Shown here piece after piece: positions 6,762-14,612 of a stretch of DNA of 17,719 nucleotides (positions within the stretch are counted from its first letter, which is position 1; each line of letters starts with the position of its first letter). The notes under the pieces were generated by a model that did not search any database, was not told where the DNA came from, and saw only the letters and a program-made list of their open reading frames with translations. The position numbers were made by a program, and so were the translations under genes. Source of the DNA: DAINBT01 sp036732785 (GTDB lineage: Bacteria > Planctomycetota > Phycisphaerae > Sedimentisphaerales > SM23-30). The stretch lies in contig CAZICK010000080.1 of NCBI GenBank assembly GCA_964537505.1, positions 1 to 17,719 of the forward strand, written 5' to 3'.

Positions 6762-9101
6762 TCACTTTTGCGGGTTCAGTTCAAGCAAGGAATTCAAAAC
6801 ATATCGCTGGCCTGCGGTTGTCGGGATATCTATAGTTTTGTCTTTATAGGTAACTTTACAGGGGTTGCCTTTTTTCGAATAGATCGTGGCCTGTGACAAT
6901 GTATTGTTTTTCCATTTCAGGTCAACGACAAAAGCTCCACGGGCGCATAGTCCCTGCAGCGAACCATCGGGCCAGGCTCCCGGAAGCGCCGGCAGCAGAT
7001 GGATTTTGCCGGTATGGCTTTGCAGGAACATTTCGGCGATGCCTGAAATGCCGCCGAAGTTTCCGTCAATCTGGAACGGTGGACAGTCGTCGAACATGTT
7101 TGGGTAGGTTCCCGTGCTGATCAGAATGGAGAGCATCTTATAGGCATGATCGCCATCCTCAAACCGCGCCCACAGGTTTATTTTCCACGCTTTGCTCCAT
7201 CCCATGCCTCCGTCGCCGCGAAAGATGAGAGACTGCTTGGCGGCCGCGGACAACTTAGGCGTTCCGCGCAACGTAATCTCCTCCCCCGGACACACGCCCC
7301 AAAGGTGCGATACATGCCTGTGCGTGTTTTTCGGATCGTCTTTGTCCTCAAGCCATTCCTGCAACTGGCCATGTCTGCCGATCTGGTTGGGGGCGATTTT
7401 CTCTTTCATCTGTTCGAGTTTTTCTCTCAGGTCCGCATCCACATTCAACTTTCTGCTCGCGGCAATGCAATTGCTAAACAGGTTACGGATAATCTGATGG
7501 TCCATCGTCGGCCCAGCGACCAAGCCTCCGTTTTCCGGCGAATTCGACGGTGTGCTGATCAGCCAGCCGGTTTTCGGATCCGGCGTCAGGAAGTCCACAA
7601 AGAATAATGCTGCGCCCTTCATGATAGGATAAGCCTGTTCTCTGAGGAACTGTTCATCTGACGAGAATTCATAGTGCCACCACAGGTGCTGACATAGCCA
7701 GGCTCCTCCAGTCACCCAAATGCCGTGGTCCGACGCGTTGATCGGCGCTGTGCCACGCCACATATCCGTATTGTGATGCAGCACCCAGCCTCGACAATTG
7801 TAATGCTCCTTTGCCACGCGCTCGCCGGTTTGGGAAACATCTTTGATAAGATCGAACAGCGGCAGATGACATTCGGCAAGATTGCACGATTCCGCAGGCC
7901 AGTAATTCATTTCAGCGTTGATGTTAGTGGTGTACTTGCTGTCCCACGGTGGAGTTTTACTTTCGTTCCATATTCCCTGGAGGTTCAGCGGTTGACATCC
8001 AGGCCGCGAACCGGCAATCATCAGGTAGCGGCCGAACTGGAAATAGAGCACGGCAAGGTGTGGATCTTTCCCCTCCGAAAACGCCTTGATGCGCTGATCT
8101 GTGGGAAGCGAAGCACTTTCGGTTATCCCAAGATCAAGGCTGACCCTTGAGAAGAGTTGGCGGTAGTCTGCTATATGATCCTTTCGGATCGCGTCATACA
8201 TCTTGTGCTGGAGGGTTTGGATCACCTGGCTGCAGAGTTCCGCCGGGTCGGCACTGACATCCTTGTAGTTCTTCACACTGCCGGCCGCGGCCAGCAGGAG
8301 CGTTGCCGAGTCCGCATCCACTATTTCAACGCCCTTGTCGGTGATCTCTACCTGTCCGCCATCGGTTCTCACCGCCAGGCGGGCTTCAAATGTGACTACG
8401 CCATCTTCTATCTGTCCGCGAAGGGCAAGCTGGTCTTTACTCAGGACATGCAGGATCGACCCGGCGTGTGGGCTGCGCATCGTCGCCCGGAAATTGATTG
8501 CCCCTTTTTTGTCGGCGGTAATCCGCAAAACGATGACCTGGTCCGGGGCGCTTGAGAATATCTCCCGCTTATAGGTAACATCGCCGACCTTGTATGTGAC
8601 GGTCGCAACGGCTGAGGCCAGATCGAGCTGGCGTCTGTAGTTCTGCACTTCGTTATGGCCGGGGAAGTCCAAAAGCAAATCGCCCAGTGGCTGATAGGCT
8701 TTCTGACGCAAAGGTACGCTCATGAATTGCTCCATCGCCAGGGCTTCGGCTTGGCGTTGTTTGCCCTCGGCCAATAAATCTCGGATGGCAGGCAAGTACC
8801 GGACCGCTCCCTCGTGCGCGTAATCGTGGGGCTGACCGTTCCATAAGGTGTCTTCATTGAGCTGGAGCCGCTCTTCTTTCGTGCCGCCGAATATCATCGC
8901 GCCAAGTCGGCCATTGCCGATCGGTAGAGCTTCAACCCATTTGTTCGCCGGCTGTTCATACCACAGTGTCAACTTGCCGTTTTCCTGTTCCGATGAAGGA
9001 TCAACAGCCCCTACCGGCAACTGCTGACCTTCCATATTTGAAACCAATCCGCACAGGAATACCATTAAAGATACGGAAATCCATTTATTTCGGTTTTGCA
9101 T
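6762..9101 (-). CDS. Exported GH95 glycosidase, alpha-L-fucosidase type
   Basis: A full-length GH95 enzyme (779 residues from the chosen start). The start at 9101 is preferred to 9110 because the ribosome-binding run AAAAAAGG abuts the 9110 ATG but sits 9 nt before the 9101 one. An N-terminal hydrophobic signal sequence (ISVSLMVFLCGLV) predicts export. In the 782-residue numbering the N-terminal beta domain has the family signature ALPIGNGRLGAM (61-72). The catalytic barrel has TTNIN (394-398), SNSPEN (522-527, general-acid Glu526), HRHVSH (597-602) and FQIDGNFG (679-686, base Asp682), all matching characterised 1,2-alpha-L-fucosidases such as AfcA. Cleavage of alpha-L-fucosyl (or L-galactosyl, also known in GH95) ends is expected. 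It lies 33 nt after the YkgJ-type gene, probably in one transcript. Confidence 0.93.
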   Translation of the reverse strand: MQNRNKWISVSLMVFLCGLVSNMEGQQLPVGAVDPSSEQENGKLTLWYEQPANKWVEALPIGNGRLGAMIFGGTKEERLQLNEDTLWNGQPHDYAHEGAVRYLPAIRDLLAEGKQRQAEALAMEQFMSVPLRQKAYQPLGDLLLDFPGHNEVQNYRRQLDLASAVATVTYKVGDVTYKREIFSSAPDQVIVLRITADKKGAINFRATMRSPHAGSILHVLSKDQLALRGQIEDGVVTFEARLAVRTDGGQVEITDKGVEIVDADSATLLLAAAGSVKNYKDVSADPAELCSQVIQTLQHKMYDAIRKDHIADYRQLFSRVSLDLGITESASLPTDQRIKAFSEGKDPHLAVLYFQFGRYLMIAGSRPGCQPLNLQGIWNESKTPPWDSKYTTNINAEMNYWPAESCNLAECHLPLFDLIKDVSQTGERVAKEHYNCRGWVLHHNTDMWRGTAPINASDHGIWVTGGAWLCQHLWWHYEFSSDEQFLREQAYPIMKGAALFFVDFLTPDPKTGWLISTPSNSPENGGLVAGPTMDHQIIRNLFSNCIAASRKLNVDADLREKLEQMKEKIAPNQIGRHGQLQEWLEDKDDPKNTHRHVSHLWGVCPGEEITLRGTPKLSAAAKQSLIFRGDGGMGWSKAWKINLWARFEDGDHAYKMLSILISTGTYPNMFDDCPPFQIDGNFGGISGIAEMFLQSHTGKIHLLPALPGAWPDGSLQGLCARGAFVVDLKWKNNTLSQATIYSKKGNPCKVTYKDKTIDIPTTAGQRYVLNSLLELNPQK

Positions 9102-9134
9102 AATGTCCATCCTTTTTTCAATTGCCGGCGTTCG

Positions 9135-9482
9135 TCAGCGTTTTTTGTTCTGTTTGATGTATTCGTCAAGCTCCTCAATTGAGGAAAAATACAATTCGTA
9201 ACCGTAGTCGCCACCGTGGTAGTCGCAGTTTTCCTCCTTATATCCGCGGCAGATGCGGGGACGATCTTTGTAGATATCGCAGAGATTGTTATTATTAAGA
9301 TACTTACAGCGGCTGGCGATGTTGATGTACCAGTCGCCGTCCTCCACGAAGACCGATATCCCCTCATGGGCCAAATACCATCGCACATCGTCAAAATCAG
9401 CTTTGGTATCGGGAGTTTCGATGGGCAGGGCCAAATAACGACAACATAGTCCGGCACATTTTTCGCAAATACTCTCGCTCAA
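9135..9482 (-). CDS. YkgJ-type cysteine-cluster protein
   Basis: A small cytosolic protein with the CxxCxxxCC signature of the YkgJ (UPF0153) family, thought to bind zinc or an iron-sulfur cluster. Numbering from a TTG at 9500, Cys sit at 12, 15, 19, 20, 65, 74, 84 and 92; the second half carries the usual CxxY...C pattern with the RPxxCRxY stretch (80-87). No ATG is available. The TTG at 9482 is preferred because GGAG lies 6 nt upstream, whereas the 9500 TTG has no visible ribosome-binding site; this gives 115 residues. Its promoter (9566-9595) and a leader hairpin (9534-9549) lie upstream. The family has no firm biochemical function, though roles in metalloprotein or protein modification are proposed. 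Its placement ahead of a glycosidase may be incidental. Confidence 0.82.
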   Translation of the reverse strand: MSESICEKCAGLCCRYLALPIETPDTKADFDDVRWYLAHEGISVFVEDGDWYINIASRCKYLNNNNLCDIYKDRPRICRGYKEENCDYHGGDYGYELYFSSIEELDEYIKQNKKR

Positions 9483-9533
9483 GGCAATCTCCAATTTCAA
9501 TATATAGTCAAATATTTGCGGCCACGGTTTGTG

Positions 9534-9549
9534 CGGGCCAATCGGCCCG
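9534..9549 (-). other. Leader hairpin upstream of the YkgJ-type gene
   Basis: CGGGCC-AATC-GGCCCG forms a six-pair GC-only stem with a four-base loop. On the minus strand it would lie inside the roughly 75-nt leader. No T-tract follows, so it is not a typical terminator; it may stabilise or slow the transcript. Confidence 0.4.
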
Positions 9550-9565
9550 GCATCTCAGAGCAGCC

Positions 9566-9595
9566 ATTATAGACCCCCCCACCGCCCAACGTCAA
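9566..9595 (-). promoter_or_regulatory. Sigma-70-type promoter for the YkgJ-GH95 transcript
   Basis: On the minus strand TTGACG (9595-9590) and a perfect TATAAT (9571-9566) are 18 bp apart. The spacer contains a run of seven Gs. Transcription would begin near 9558 and read into the YkgJ-type gene. It is divergent from the pheT promoter about 50 bp away. Confidence 0.65.
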
Positions 9596-9643
9596 TGGTG
9601 CAGTTCAATTTGACGGTGAATTTTAAGTAGTTGGACAGCGGGA

Positions 9644-9672
9644 TTGACAAGTGGACCTCCAGAGGCTAACAT
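9644..9672 (+). promoter_or_regulatory. Sigma-70-type promoter for pheT
   Basis: A perfect TTGACA (9644-9649) is followed after exactly 17 bp by TAACAT (9667-9672), four of six matches to the -10 consensus. Transcription near 9679 leaves a leader of about 49 nt. This supports the 9728 start for PheT, since longer frames would begin inside the promoter. Confidence 0.65.
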
Positions 9673-9727
9673 GACCGGTCAACAAGTGAATTTTTGTAGA
9701 TATATTGGCAGTGGAAGGCTGGAAACA

Positions 9728-11740
9728 ATGAAAATATCGGTGGAATGGCTCAGGGAATACGTCGAATATGAGGACTCGCTGGAGCGGCTGGAAGAGATAT
9801 TCACGAATGTGGGGTTTCCGGTCGAGGGGCGTGAGCAGGTGGGTGATGACTGGATGCTGGACCTTGAGATAACGAGCAATCGGCCGGACTGCCTGGGACA
9901 TATCGGTCTGGCCCGTGAGGTCTCGGCGGTAACGGGGGCGGCGTTTCGGATGCCAAGCGTGGAATTCTCCGAGCATGGCAGGGATGTGACCGAGTGGACC
10001 TCGGTGGCCGATGAGGCGCCGCAGTTGTGCGGCCGATACACAGCGAGGGTCATCGACAAGGTAAAAGTAGGACCAAGCCCCGACTGGATGCGACGACGGC
10101 TGGAAACGATCGGGCTGCGGAGTATCAGTAACGTGGTCGATATAACCAATTATGTGATGATGGAGATCGGTCAGCCGCTGCATTCCTTCGATTATAACAA
10201 GCTGAGCGAAAACCGGATTGTAGTGCGAACCGCCAAGCCGGGCGAACAAATAGAGACCATCGATCAGACCAAATGTCCGTTGACCCCGGATATGCTGGTA
10301 ATAGCCGATGCCCGTAATGCCGTAGCGGTGGCGGGTGTTATGGGGGGGCTGGCCAGCGAGGTGAGTAACGATACCCACACGATACTACTGGAAAGTGCTC
10401 ATTTTGCGCCGCTGAGCATTCGGCGAACCGCCCGAGCGCTGGCCCTGAACAGCGATTCGTCCTTTCGGTTCGAACGTAACGTCGATATGGAGATGGTCCA
10501 GTGGGCCTCACGCCGGGCGGCGGCGCTGCTGGAGGAGCTGGCGGAAGGCCAGGTTGCCCCAGGCGTTATCGATGTGGCGCCCGGTATGCAAAAAATGCCC
10601 AAGGTCGAAATGCGTCTGTCACGTCTGAAAACACTGATAGGAATTGATTTTGACAGCAAATATGTCATAAAGTTGTTTGAAAGGCTTGGCTTATCGCCGG
10701 AATCTGACGCCAACGGGATCGTCACCTGCACGATACCGTCGTGGCGGTCTGATCTGACGCGGGAAGCGGACCTGATCGAGGAGGTAATCCGCATTCACGG
10801 TTACGGCCACGTACCGACCGAGCCAAAGATACACATAACCGTTAAGACGCCGGATATATTGCAGCAGACCCGCACGAAAGTCAGTCAGGCCCTGAACGGA
10901 TGCGGATTCTTCGAAGCGATCAATGTGAGCTTTGTGGAGGATAAATACTTAGAACTGTTCAGCGAAAGCGATTTTGAGCCGCTACGTGTCAAAGATATGT
11001 CTCGTAAAAGTAATAACGCTCTGCGTATGAGTCTTGGGCCGTCCCTGCTGGGTACGCGAAAACGAAATCAGGACGCGGACAACGGTCGGTGCGATTTATA
11101 CGAATTGGCAGCGGTCTATCGTCCCGCCAATGGGCCGGGACTGCCACAGGAGAAAATGCAACTGGGCCTGATAACCGACAGTGATTTTCGACATTTGCGG
11201 GGGGCAATCGAGGCGGTCCTGGCAAAACTGGACCGGCAGGTAAAACTGGACTGCAGGCCGAGAGAGGTTTTGTGGGCAGGTCGTGGTGAGGGAGCGGAGC
11301 TTGTAATTGGCGATCGTGTTATTGGGCAGATTGGCAGAATCAGCGCAAAGATTGTGGAAGCATTCGATCTTGACCATGAACTCTGCCTGGCCCAGATCGA
11401 CTTTGACCAGTTGGTTCAACTGGAAGGTGAAGGAGCCAGGCTGGAACCGATAATCCGCTTTCCCAGTATCACCCGTGACCTTTCGCTGGTGCTGGGCGAG
11501 CAGGTGAGATGGGCGGCGATCGAAGAAGTGATTTTGCAACTGGGCATCGATGATTTGCGGGAACTGGAGTTTGTCGGTATTTATCGTGGCAAGGGCGTTG
11601 CCCAGGGCAACAAGAGTCTGACCCTGTCGATGGTGTTTCGCCGGGCCGACGGAACGCTACGTCACGAACAGGTGGACGAGCATCAGGAAAAGATTATGGC
11701 GATTCTGCAGAAAAAGTTCAAAGCCCAACTCCGCAGCTAA
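9728..11740 (+). CDS. pheT: Phenylalanyl-tRNA synthetase beta subunit, short form
   Basis: PheT pairs with PheS as an alpha2-beta2 enzyme charging tRNA-Phe; the beta chain carries editing and tRNA contacts. The frame is open further upstream, but the ATG at 9728 gives the canonical start MKISVEWLREYV, has GGAAGG 9 nt upstream, and lies after the promoter. The 670-residue product shows the B1-type start, DLEITSNRPDCLGHIGLARE (45-64), the B3/B4 editing region with NVVDITNYVMMEIGQPLHSFD, the B5 domain ending SDLTREADLIEEVIRIHGYG, the catalytic-like core, and a C-terminal FDX-ACB anticodon-binding domain beginning RFPSITRDLSL. The EMAPII-like tRNA-binding insert usual between residues about 40 and 150 of the roughly 800-residue form is absent. 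Homologues of similar short length are known. pheS is not adjacent: upstream is a divergent gene, downstream a long gap. Confidence 0.96.
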   Translation: MKISVEWLREYVEYEDSLERLEEIFTNVGFPVEGREQVGDDWMLDLEITSNRPDCLGHIGLAREVSAVTGAAFRMPSVEFSEHGRDVTEWTSVADEAPQLCGRYTARVIDKVKVGPSPDWMRRRLETIGLRSISNVVDITNYVMMEIGQPLHSFDYNKLSENRIVVRTAKPGEQIETIDQTKCPLTPDMLVIADARNAVAVAGVMGGLASEVSNDTHTILLESAHFAPLSIRRTARALALNSDSSFRFERNVDMEMVQWASRRAAALLEELAEGQVAPGVIDVAPGMQKMPKVEMRLSRLKTLIGIDFDSKYVIKLFERLGLSPESDANGIVTCTIPSWRSDLTREADLIEEVIRIHGYGHVPTEPKIHITVKTPDILQQTRTKVSQALNGCGFFEAINVSFVEDKYLELFSESDFEPLRVKDMSRKSNNALRMSLGPSLLGTRKRNQDADNGRCDLYELAAVYRPANGPGLPQEKMQLGLITDSDFRHLRGAIEAVLAKLDRQVKLDCRPREVLWAGRGEGAELVIGDRVIGQIGRISAKIVEAFDLDHELCLAQIDFDQLVQLEGEGARLEPIIRFPSITRDLSLVLGEQVRWAAIEEVILQLGIDDLRELEFVGIYRGKGVAQGNKSLTLSMVFRRADGTLRHEQVDEHQEKIMAILQKKFKAQLRS

Positions 11741-12027
11741 ATAGACCTTACTGCAAACTTTAGAGGCTCCCTTAACCTGCAAAGCTAAGCAACCAAGGCG
11801 TAAAACCGCGTTTGTTTGAAAGCCCGACCAACAAGAGCAAAATTTTATCAAAAAAACGTTGTTTTGTCAAGGTTTTTTTTGTGTTTTTTAGATATTTGTG
11901 ATCCAGAGGATAACCGATATTATTTAAGTAAAAGTTTCTTGATTTCCGATCAGGAATATGTTATAAGCTATATTGTCAGGTTTGATTATTTGAAAAATCG
12001 CCTCTGCCATGTTCGTTACGATAAGCT
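11741..12027. other. AT-rich intergenic stretch after pheT
   Basis: No gene is seen. It holds the second dispersed repeat copy (11759-11773), then T-rich runs around 11860-11890 preceded by a weak AAAAC-GTT-GTTTT hairpin that could end the pheT transcript. The word ATAAGCTATATT occurs twice, at 11963-11974 and 12021-12032, the second copy overlapping the base of the candidate RNA. Confidence 0.4.
11759..11773. repeat. Dispersed repeat, copy 2
   Basis: TTTAGAGGCTCCCTT, identical to 4297-4311 and in the same orientation, begins 19 bp after the pheT stop codon. Flanking sequence differs between the copies apart from short matches. Confidence 0.55.
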
Positions 12028-12227
12028 ATATTTGAAGAACCGATACCCATGAATTGGGAAGCCAGCCCTTCAAGTGCCGGATAAGCCTGCCAGCCAGGAT
12101 TTCTGGAAATGAGCAACGGTTGCCCACTTTGTACTAATGGGTTCTTTTCAAATGTCTTTTCGGACGGCATTGCGGTGGAGGCATTAGATTGCTAAAAAGG
12201 TTTGTCTGTAATGGCAAGCCTTTTTTT
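12028..12227 (+). ncRNA. Candidate structured RNA of about 200 nt
   Basis: No convincing gene lies here, yet the plus strand can fold. Bases 12028-12041 pair with 12140-12155 in a 14-pair stem interrupted by a two-base bulge. Inside it are small hairpins: CCCA/TGGG (12046-12058), CCAG/CTGG (12094-12106) and GCAA/TTGC (12113-12123). The unit ends in a strong intrinsic terminator (12194-12227). It does not show the signatures of tmRNA, RNase P RNA, SRP RNA or common riboswitches that I could recognise; 6S-like RNA remains possible. A convincing promoter was not found. The opposite strand has a 64-codon frame (12170 to 11976) with no ribosome-binding site, which is the main competing explanation. 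Confidence 0.3.
12194..12227 (+). terminator. Strong intrinsic terminator, possibly bidirectional
   Basis: AAAAAGGTTTG (12194-12204) pairs with CAAGCCTTTTT (12215-12225) with one G-T wobble and a 10-nt loop, followed by more Ts. The mirror arrangement of A and T runs means it can work on both strands. It separates the pheT side from the NTF2-like/bioA genes. Confidence 0.8.
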
Positions 12228-12280
12228 ATTGGTACGGCTCAGGCCCACCACAGACTCACCAATCGACCGCCACACTCATC

Positions 12281-12315
12281 CATCCACCATCCACCATCCA
12301 CTATCCACTACCAAC
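12281..12315. repeat. Heptamer tandem array (CATCCAC-type), five units
   Basis: Three perfect CATCCAC units (12281-12301) are followed by TATCCAC and TACCAAC. The array lies just past the terminator and outside any supported gene. The surrounding sequence (12228-12410) has no recognisable coding content. Confidence 0.75.
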
Positions 12316-12413
12316 CGACACTGCCCGTTAGTCGTTGCCCTTACCGTACTTGTGACTATCTGTAGCGGCGTGGATTGTTTTATATTGGCTTGGACAGGCA
12401 AAAAATGGTAGTG

Positions 12414-12441
12414 TTGACACGAGTACTATGCCGACCATAAA
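12414..12441 (+). promoter_or_regulatory. Candidate promoter upstream of the NTF2-like gene
   Basis: A perfect TTGACA (12414-12419) precedes CATAAA (12436-12441) by 16 bp. The leader to the ATG at 12589 would be about 140 nt and contains three CCAGGCAA-like words between 12450 and 12500. The -10 box is weak. Confidence 0.35.
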
Positions 12442-12588
12442 TGAATTTCCCAGGCAACATGCCAGGTAAAACATTGCAGTTGAATCTGCCAGGCAAACAG
12501 CAGCTAACACTTTGCAATTCAATATCTTACATTATATGCAATCGGACAAGACGATGCGAGATATGTATCAAATCGGAGGTTAGACAAG

Positions 12589-13176
12589 ATGTACTACCAT
12601 TTGTTCGACAGTCCGAATGCGGGACTGATTATCGCGGTGCTGTTCGAAACGGTGATTCTACTGGCCTGGGCGTTCACAAGTGGCCGTGTTAAAAAGGTTT
12701 ACATCTTGACCGGTCCACTGCTGGCAGGGCTGTTTCTGCTGCTCGACTATGCTGTCGATACCAATCGGGAACAGCTCGAACGCGTGACACGTCAGATTGT
12801 GCAGGGGGCCGAGGATGAAGACGCCGCGGCGATTATTAACCTGTTGAGTGATAACCTGTTGTTAGACAACGGGTTCCGTAAGGAACAAGCTTCCCAGGCC
12901 ATTGCCCACAGACTTTCCAAACCGCTGATAGCCACCAACGGTATCAGGAGTCTGGAGGTTACCTCCGCCGGAGAACAGACCGGCCGGGTAGAGTTCGCTG
13001 TTCTCACAACTATTGATCCACAAAGCAATTACGCTATAATTCCTGTCGTTGGCAGTAGCTGGCTGTTCGAATACGTGCGCGATAGCGACGGACAGTTTCG
13101 CGTAAAAAATATGATAATGCTCAAATTCAGAAACGGTCCCGGGTTCGATATATTCAAAGGATGGCCAAGGCTGTAA
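12589..13176 (+). CDS. Two-helix membrane protein with NTF2-like C-terminal domain
   Basis: The 195-residue product has two hydrophobic segments at about residues 12-30 and 36-53, separated by a short basic turn (SGRVKK), then a soluble region of about 140 residues. That region begins with a helix rich in Asp, Glu and Ala leading to INLLSDNLLLDNG, and ends with beta-rich SSWLFEYVRDSDGQFRVKNM, the pattern of the NTF2/SnoaL-like fold often seen behind membrane anchors in planctomycetes (family resemblance, not a firm match). No catalytic residues can be assigned. The start is clear: GGAGG lies 9 nt before the ATG. It is followed after 60 bp by bioA on the same strand, so cotranscription is possible, but nothing in the protein points to biotin. 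Confidence 0.72.
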   Translation: MYYHLFDSPNAGLIIAVLFETVILLAWAFTSGRVKKVYILTGPLLAGLFLLLDYAVDTNREQLERVTRQIVQGAEDEDAAAIINLLSDNLLLDNGFRKEQASQAIAHRLSKPLIATNGIRSLEVTSAGEQTGRVEFAVLTTIDPQSNYAIIPVVGSSWLFEYVRDSDGQFRVKNMIMLKFRNGPGFDIFKGWPRL

Positions 13177-13236
13177 CTGTTTCTCATATATAGAGTTATC
13201 AAAATACATAATCATCAGCGAGGAGTTATTGGGTAA

Positions 13237-14604
13237 ATGAAAACACGCGATTTGCAGGATTGGGACAAGGAGCATCTTTGGCATCCCTTTACTCCAATGC
13301 AGTTATGGCTGGACGACGAACCTTTGGTCATCGATCGCGGCGAAGGTGTAAACCTTTATGACACAGACGGTAACAGATATATAGATGGCGTCTCGTCGCT
13401 TTGGTGCAATATACACGGCCACTGTCATCCGCACATAAATGCCGCTGTTTGCAGGCAGTTAGACAAAATCGCCCATACGACCATGCTGGGCCTGGCCTCG
13501 GAGAGTTCGGCTGTACTTGCCAGAAAGCTGGTAGAGGTTGTGCCACAAGGACTTACGAGGGTTTTTTATTCCGACAATGGTTCGACCGCAGTGGAAATCG
13601 CGATCAAGATGGCCTTTCAGTATTGGCGTAATCTGGAGATCGACGGGAGAGACCTGTTTATTGCGATGAAACAGTCGTATCATGGCGACACGATAGGTTC
13701 CGTAAGTGTTGGTGGCATAAGCATTTTCCATCAAATCTTCGGGCCGTTGACGTTTGCAGCGAAGTTCTGTGACAACCCGGCCCCGTACCGGTTTGCCGGC
13801 ACTGCCGATGAATGCCGGGAACACTGCCTCGTGCAGATGGAGGGGCTGCTGGAAGAGCAGGCGGGGAAGGTTGCGGCGATTGTTGTTGAGCCGTTAGTGC
13901 AGGGGGCAGCAGGACTTATAGTTCATCCGAACGGGTTTCTCAGGGGTGTAAAAGACCTGGCAGACAAGTACGATACGCTGTTGATAGTGGACGAGGTGGC
14001 GACTGGGTTCGGGCGGACGGGGACGATGTTCGCGTGTGAGCAGGAGGAGGTGCATCCTGATATCTTCTGTATTGCCAAGGGGTTAACGGGCGGCTATCTG
14101 CCTTTGGCGGCGACGCTGACGAGCGAGAAGGTCTTTGAGGCGTTTCTGAAGGAGCCATGGATTTACACAACTCTTTATCACGGCCACACTTATACCGGGA
14201 ACCCGCTGGGTTGTGCAGCGGCGATCGCGAGCCTGGAGGTGTTTGAGCGAGAAGGGACGCTGGAGGGTTTGCCGGACAGGATCTCTTTAATTGACAAGTA
14301 CTTAGAGAAGATTGCTGAGCTTGATTTTGTGGGTGATGTTCGCAGATGCGGGATGATGGTGGGGATTGAGTTGGTTGTGGATAAGGCGGGTAAAAAAGGG
14401 TTTGATCCGACAAAGCGGATCGGTGCGAAATTGTGTCAACTTATGCGTAATAAAGGAGTTATACTTCGACCGCTGGGTGACGTGATTGTGATTATGCCAC
14501 CGTTGGCGATACCGATTGTGGCGTTGGAGGAACTGCTTGGCATAGTTGAGCAGAGCATCAGAGAAGACCTGTCAAAGATTGTGAACAGCAAAGAAAGCCT
14601 CTAA
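13237..14604 (+). CDS. bioA: Adenosylmethionine-8-amino-7-oxononanoate aminotransferase
   Basis: BioA is a cytosolic PLP enzyme that transfers an amino group from S-adenosylmethionine (or lysine in some) to KAPA, giving DAPA in biotin synthesis. The 455-residue length fits. The start region LWHPFTPMQLW (14-24) and VSSLWCNIHGHCHPHIN (52-68) are typical of BioA rather than other class III aminotransferases. Further landmarks are the phosphate-binding SDNGSTAVE (112-120), YHGDT (148-152), IVDEVATGFGRTG (250-262) with the PLP-ring Asp252, KGLTGG (281-286) with the Schiff-base Lys281, and HGHTYTGNP (315-323). A GAGGAG ribosome-binding site lies 11 nt before the ATG. No bioB, bioD or bioF is in the window. 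The final codons AGC CTC TAA coincide with the start of a dispersed-repeat copy. Confidence 0.93.
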   Translation: MKTRDLQDWDKEHLWHPFTPMQLWLDDEPLVIDRGEGVNLYDTDGNRYIDGVSSLWCNIHGHCHPHINAAVCRQLDKIAHTTMLGLASESSAVLARKLVEVVPQGLTRVFYSDNGSTAVEIAIKMAFQYWRNLEIDGRDLFIAMKQSYHGDTIGSVSVGGISIFHQIFGPLTFAAKFCDNPAPYRFAGTADECREHCLVQMEGLLEEQAGKVAAIVVEPLVQGAAGLIVHPNGFLRGVKDLADKYDTLLIVDEVATGFGRTGTMFACEQEEVHPDIFCIAKGLTGGYLPLAATLTSEKVFEAFLKEPWIYTTLYHGHTYTGNPLGCAAAIASLEVFEREGTLEGLPDRISLIDKYLEKIAELDFVGDVRRCGMMVGIELVVDKAGKKGFDPTKRIGAKLCQLMRNKGVILRPLGDVIVIMPPLAIPIVALEELLGIVEQSIREDLSKIVNSKESL

Positions 14605-14609
14605 AAATT
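14596..14609. repeat. Dispersed repeat, copy 3 (reverse orientation)
   Basis: AGCCTCTAAAAATT is the exact reverse complement of 4293-4306. It overlaps the last two codons and the stop codon of bioA, so the repeat may supply the gene's end. Confidence 0.5.
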
Positions 14610-14612
14610 CGC

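Noticed and set aside
7146..8555. Plus-strand frames opposite the canonical GH95 gene
   Set aside because: The conserved GH95 motifs all lie on the minus strand; these frames have no recognisable domain.
9644..9727. Upstream extension of the pheT reading frame
   Set aside because: It would begin with a TTG that is itself the -35 box of a good promoter, and the canonical PheT N-terminus starts at 9728.
11976..12170. 64-codon minus-strand frame in the gap after pheT
   Set aside because: The composition looks somewhat protein-like, but there is no ribosome-binding site or promoter and it overlaps the foldable region; kept only as an alternative to the RNA candidate.
12202..12411. 69-codon plus-strand frame
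   Set aside because: It starts inside the terminator hairpin and its Thr/His/Pro-rich part is just translated heptamer repeat.
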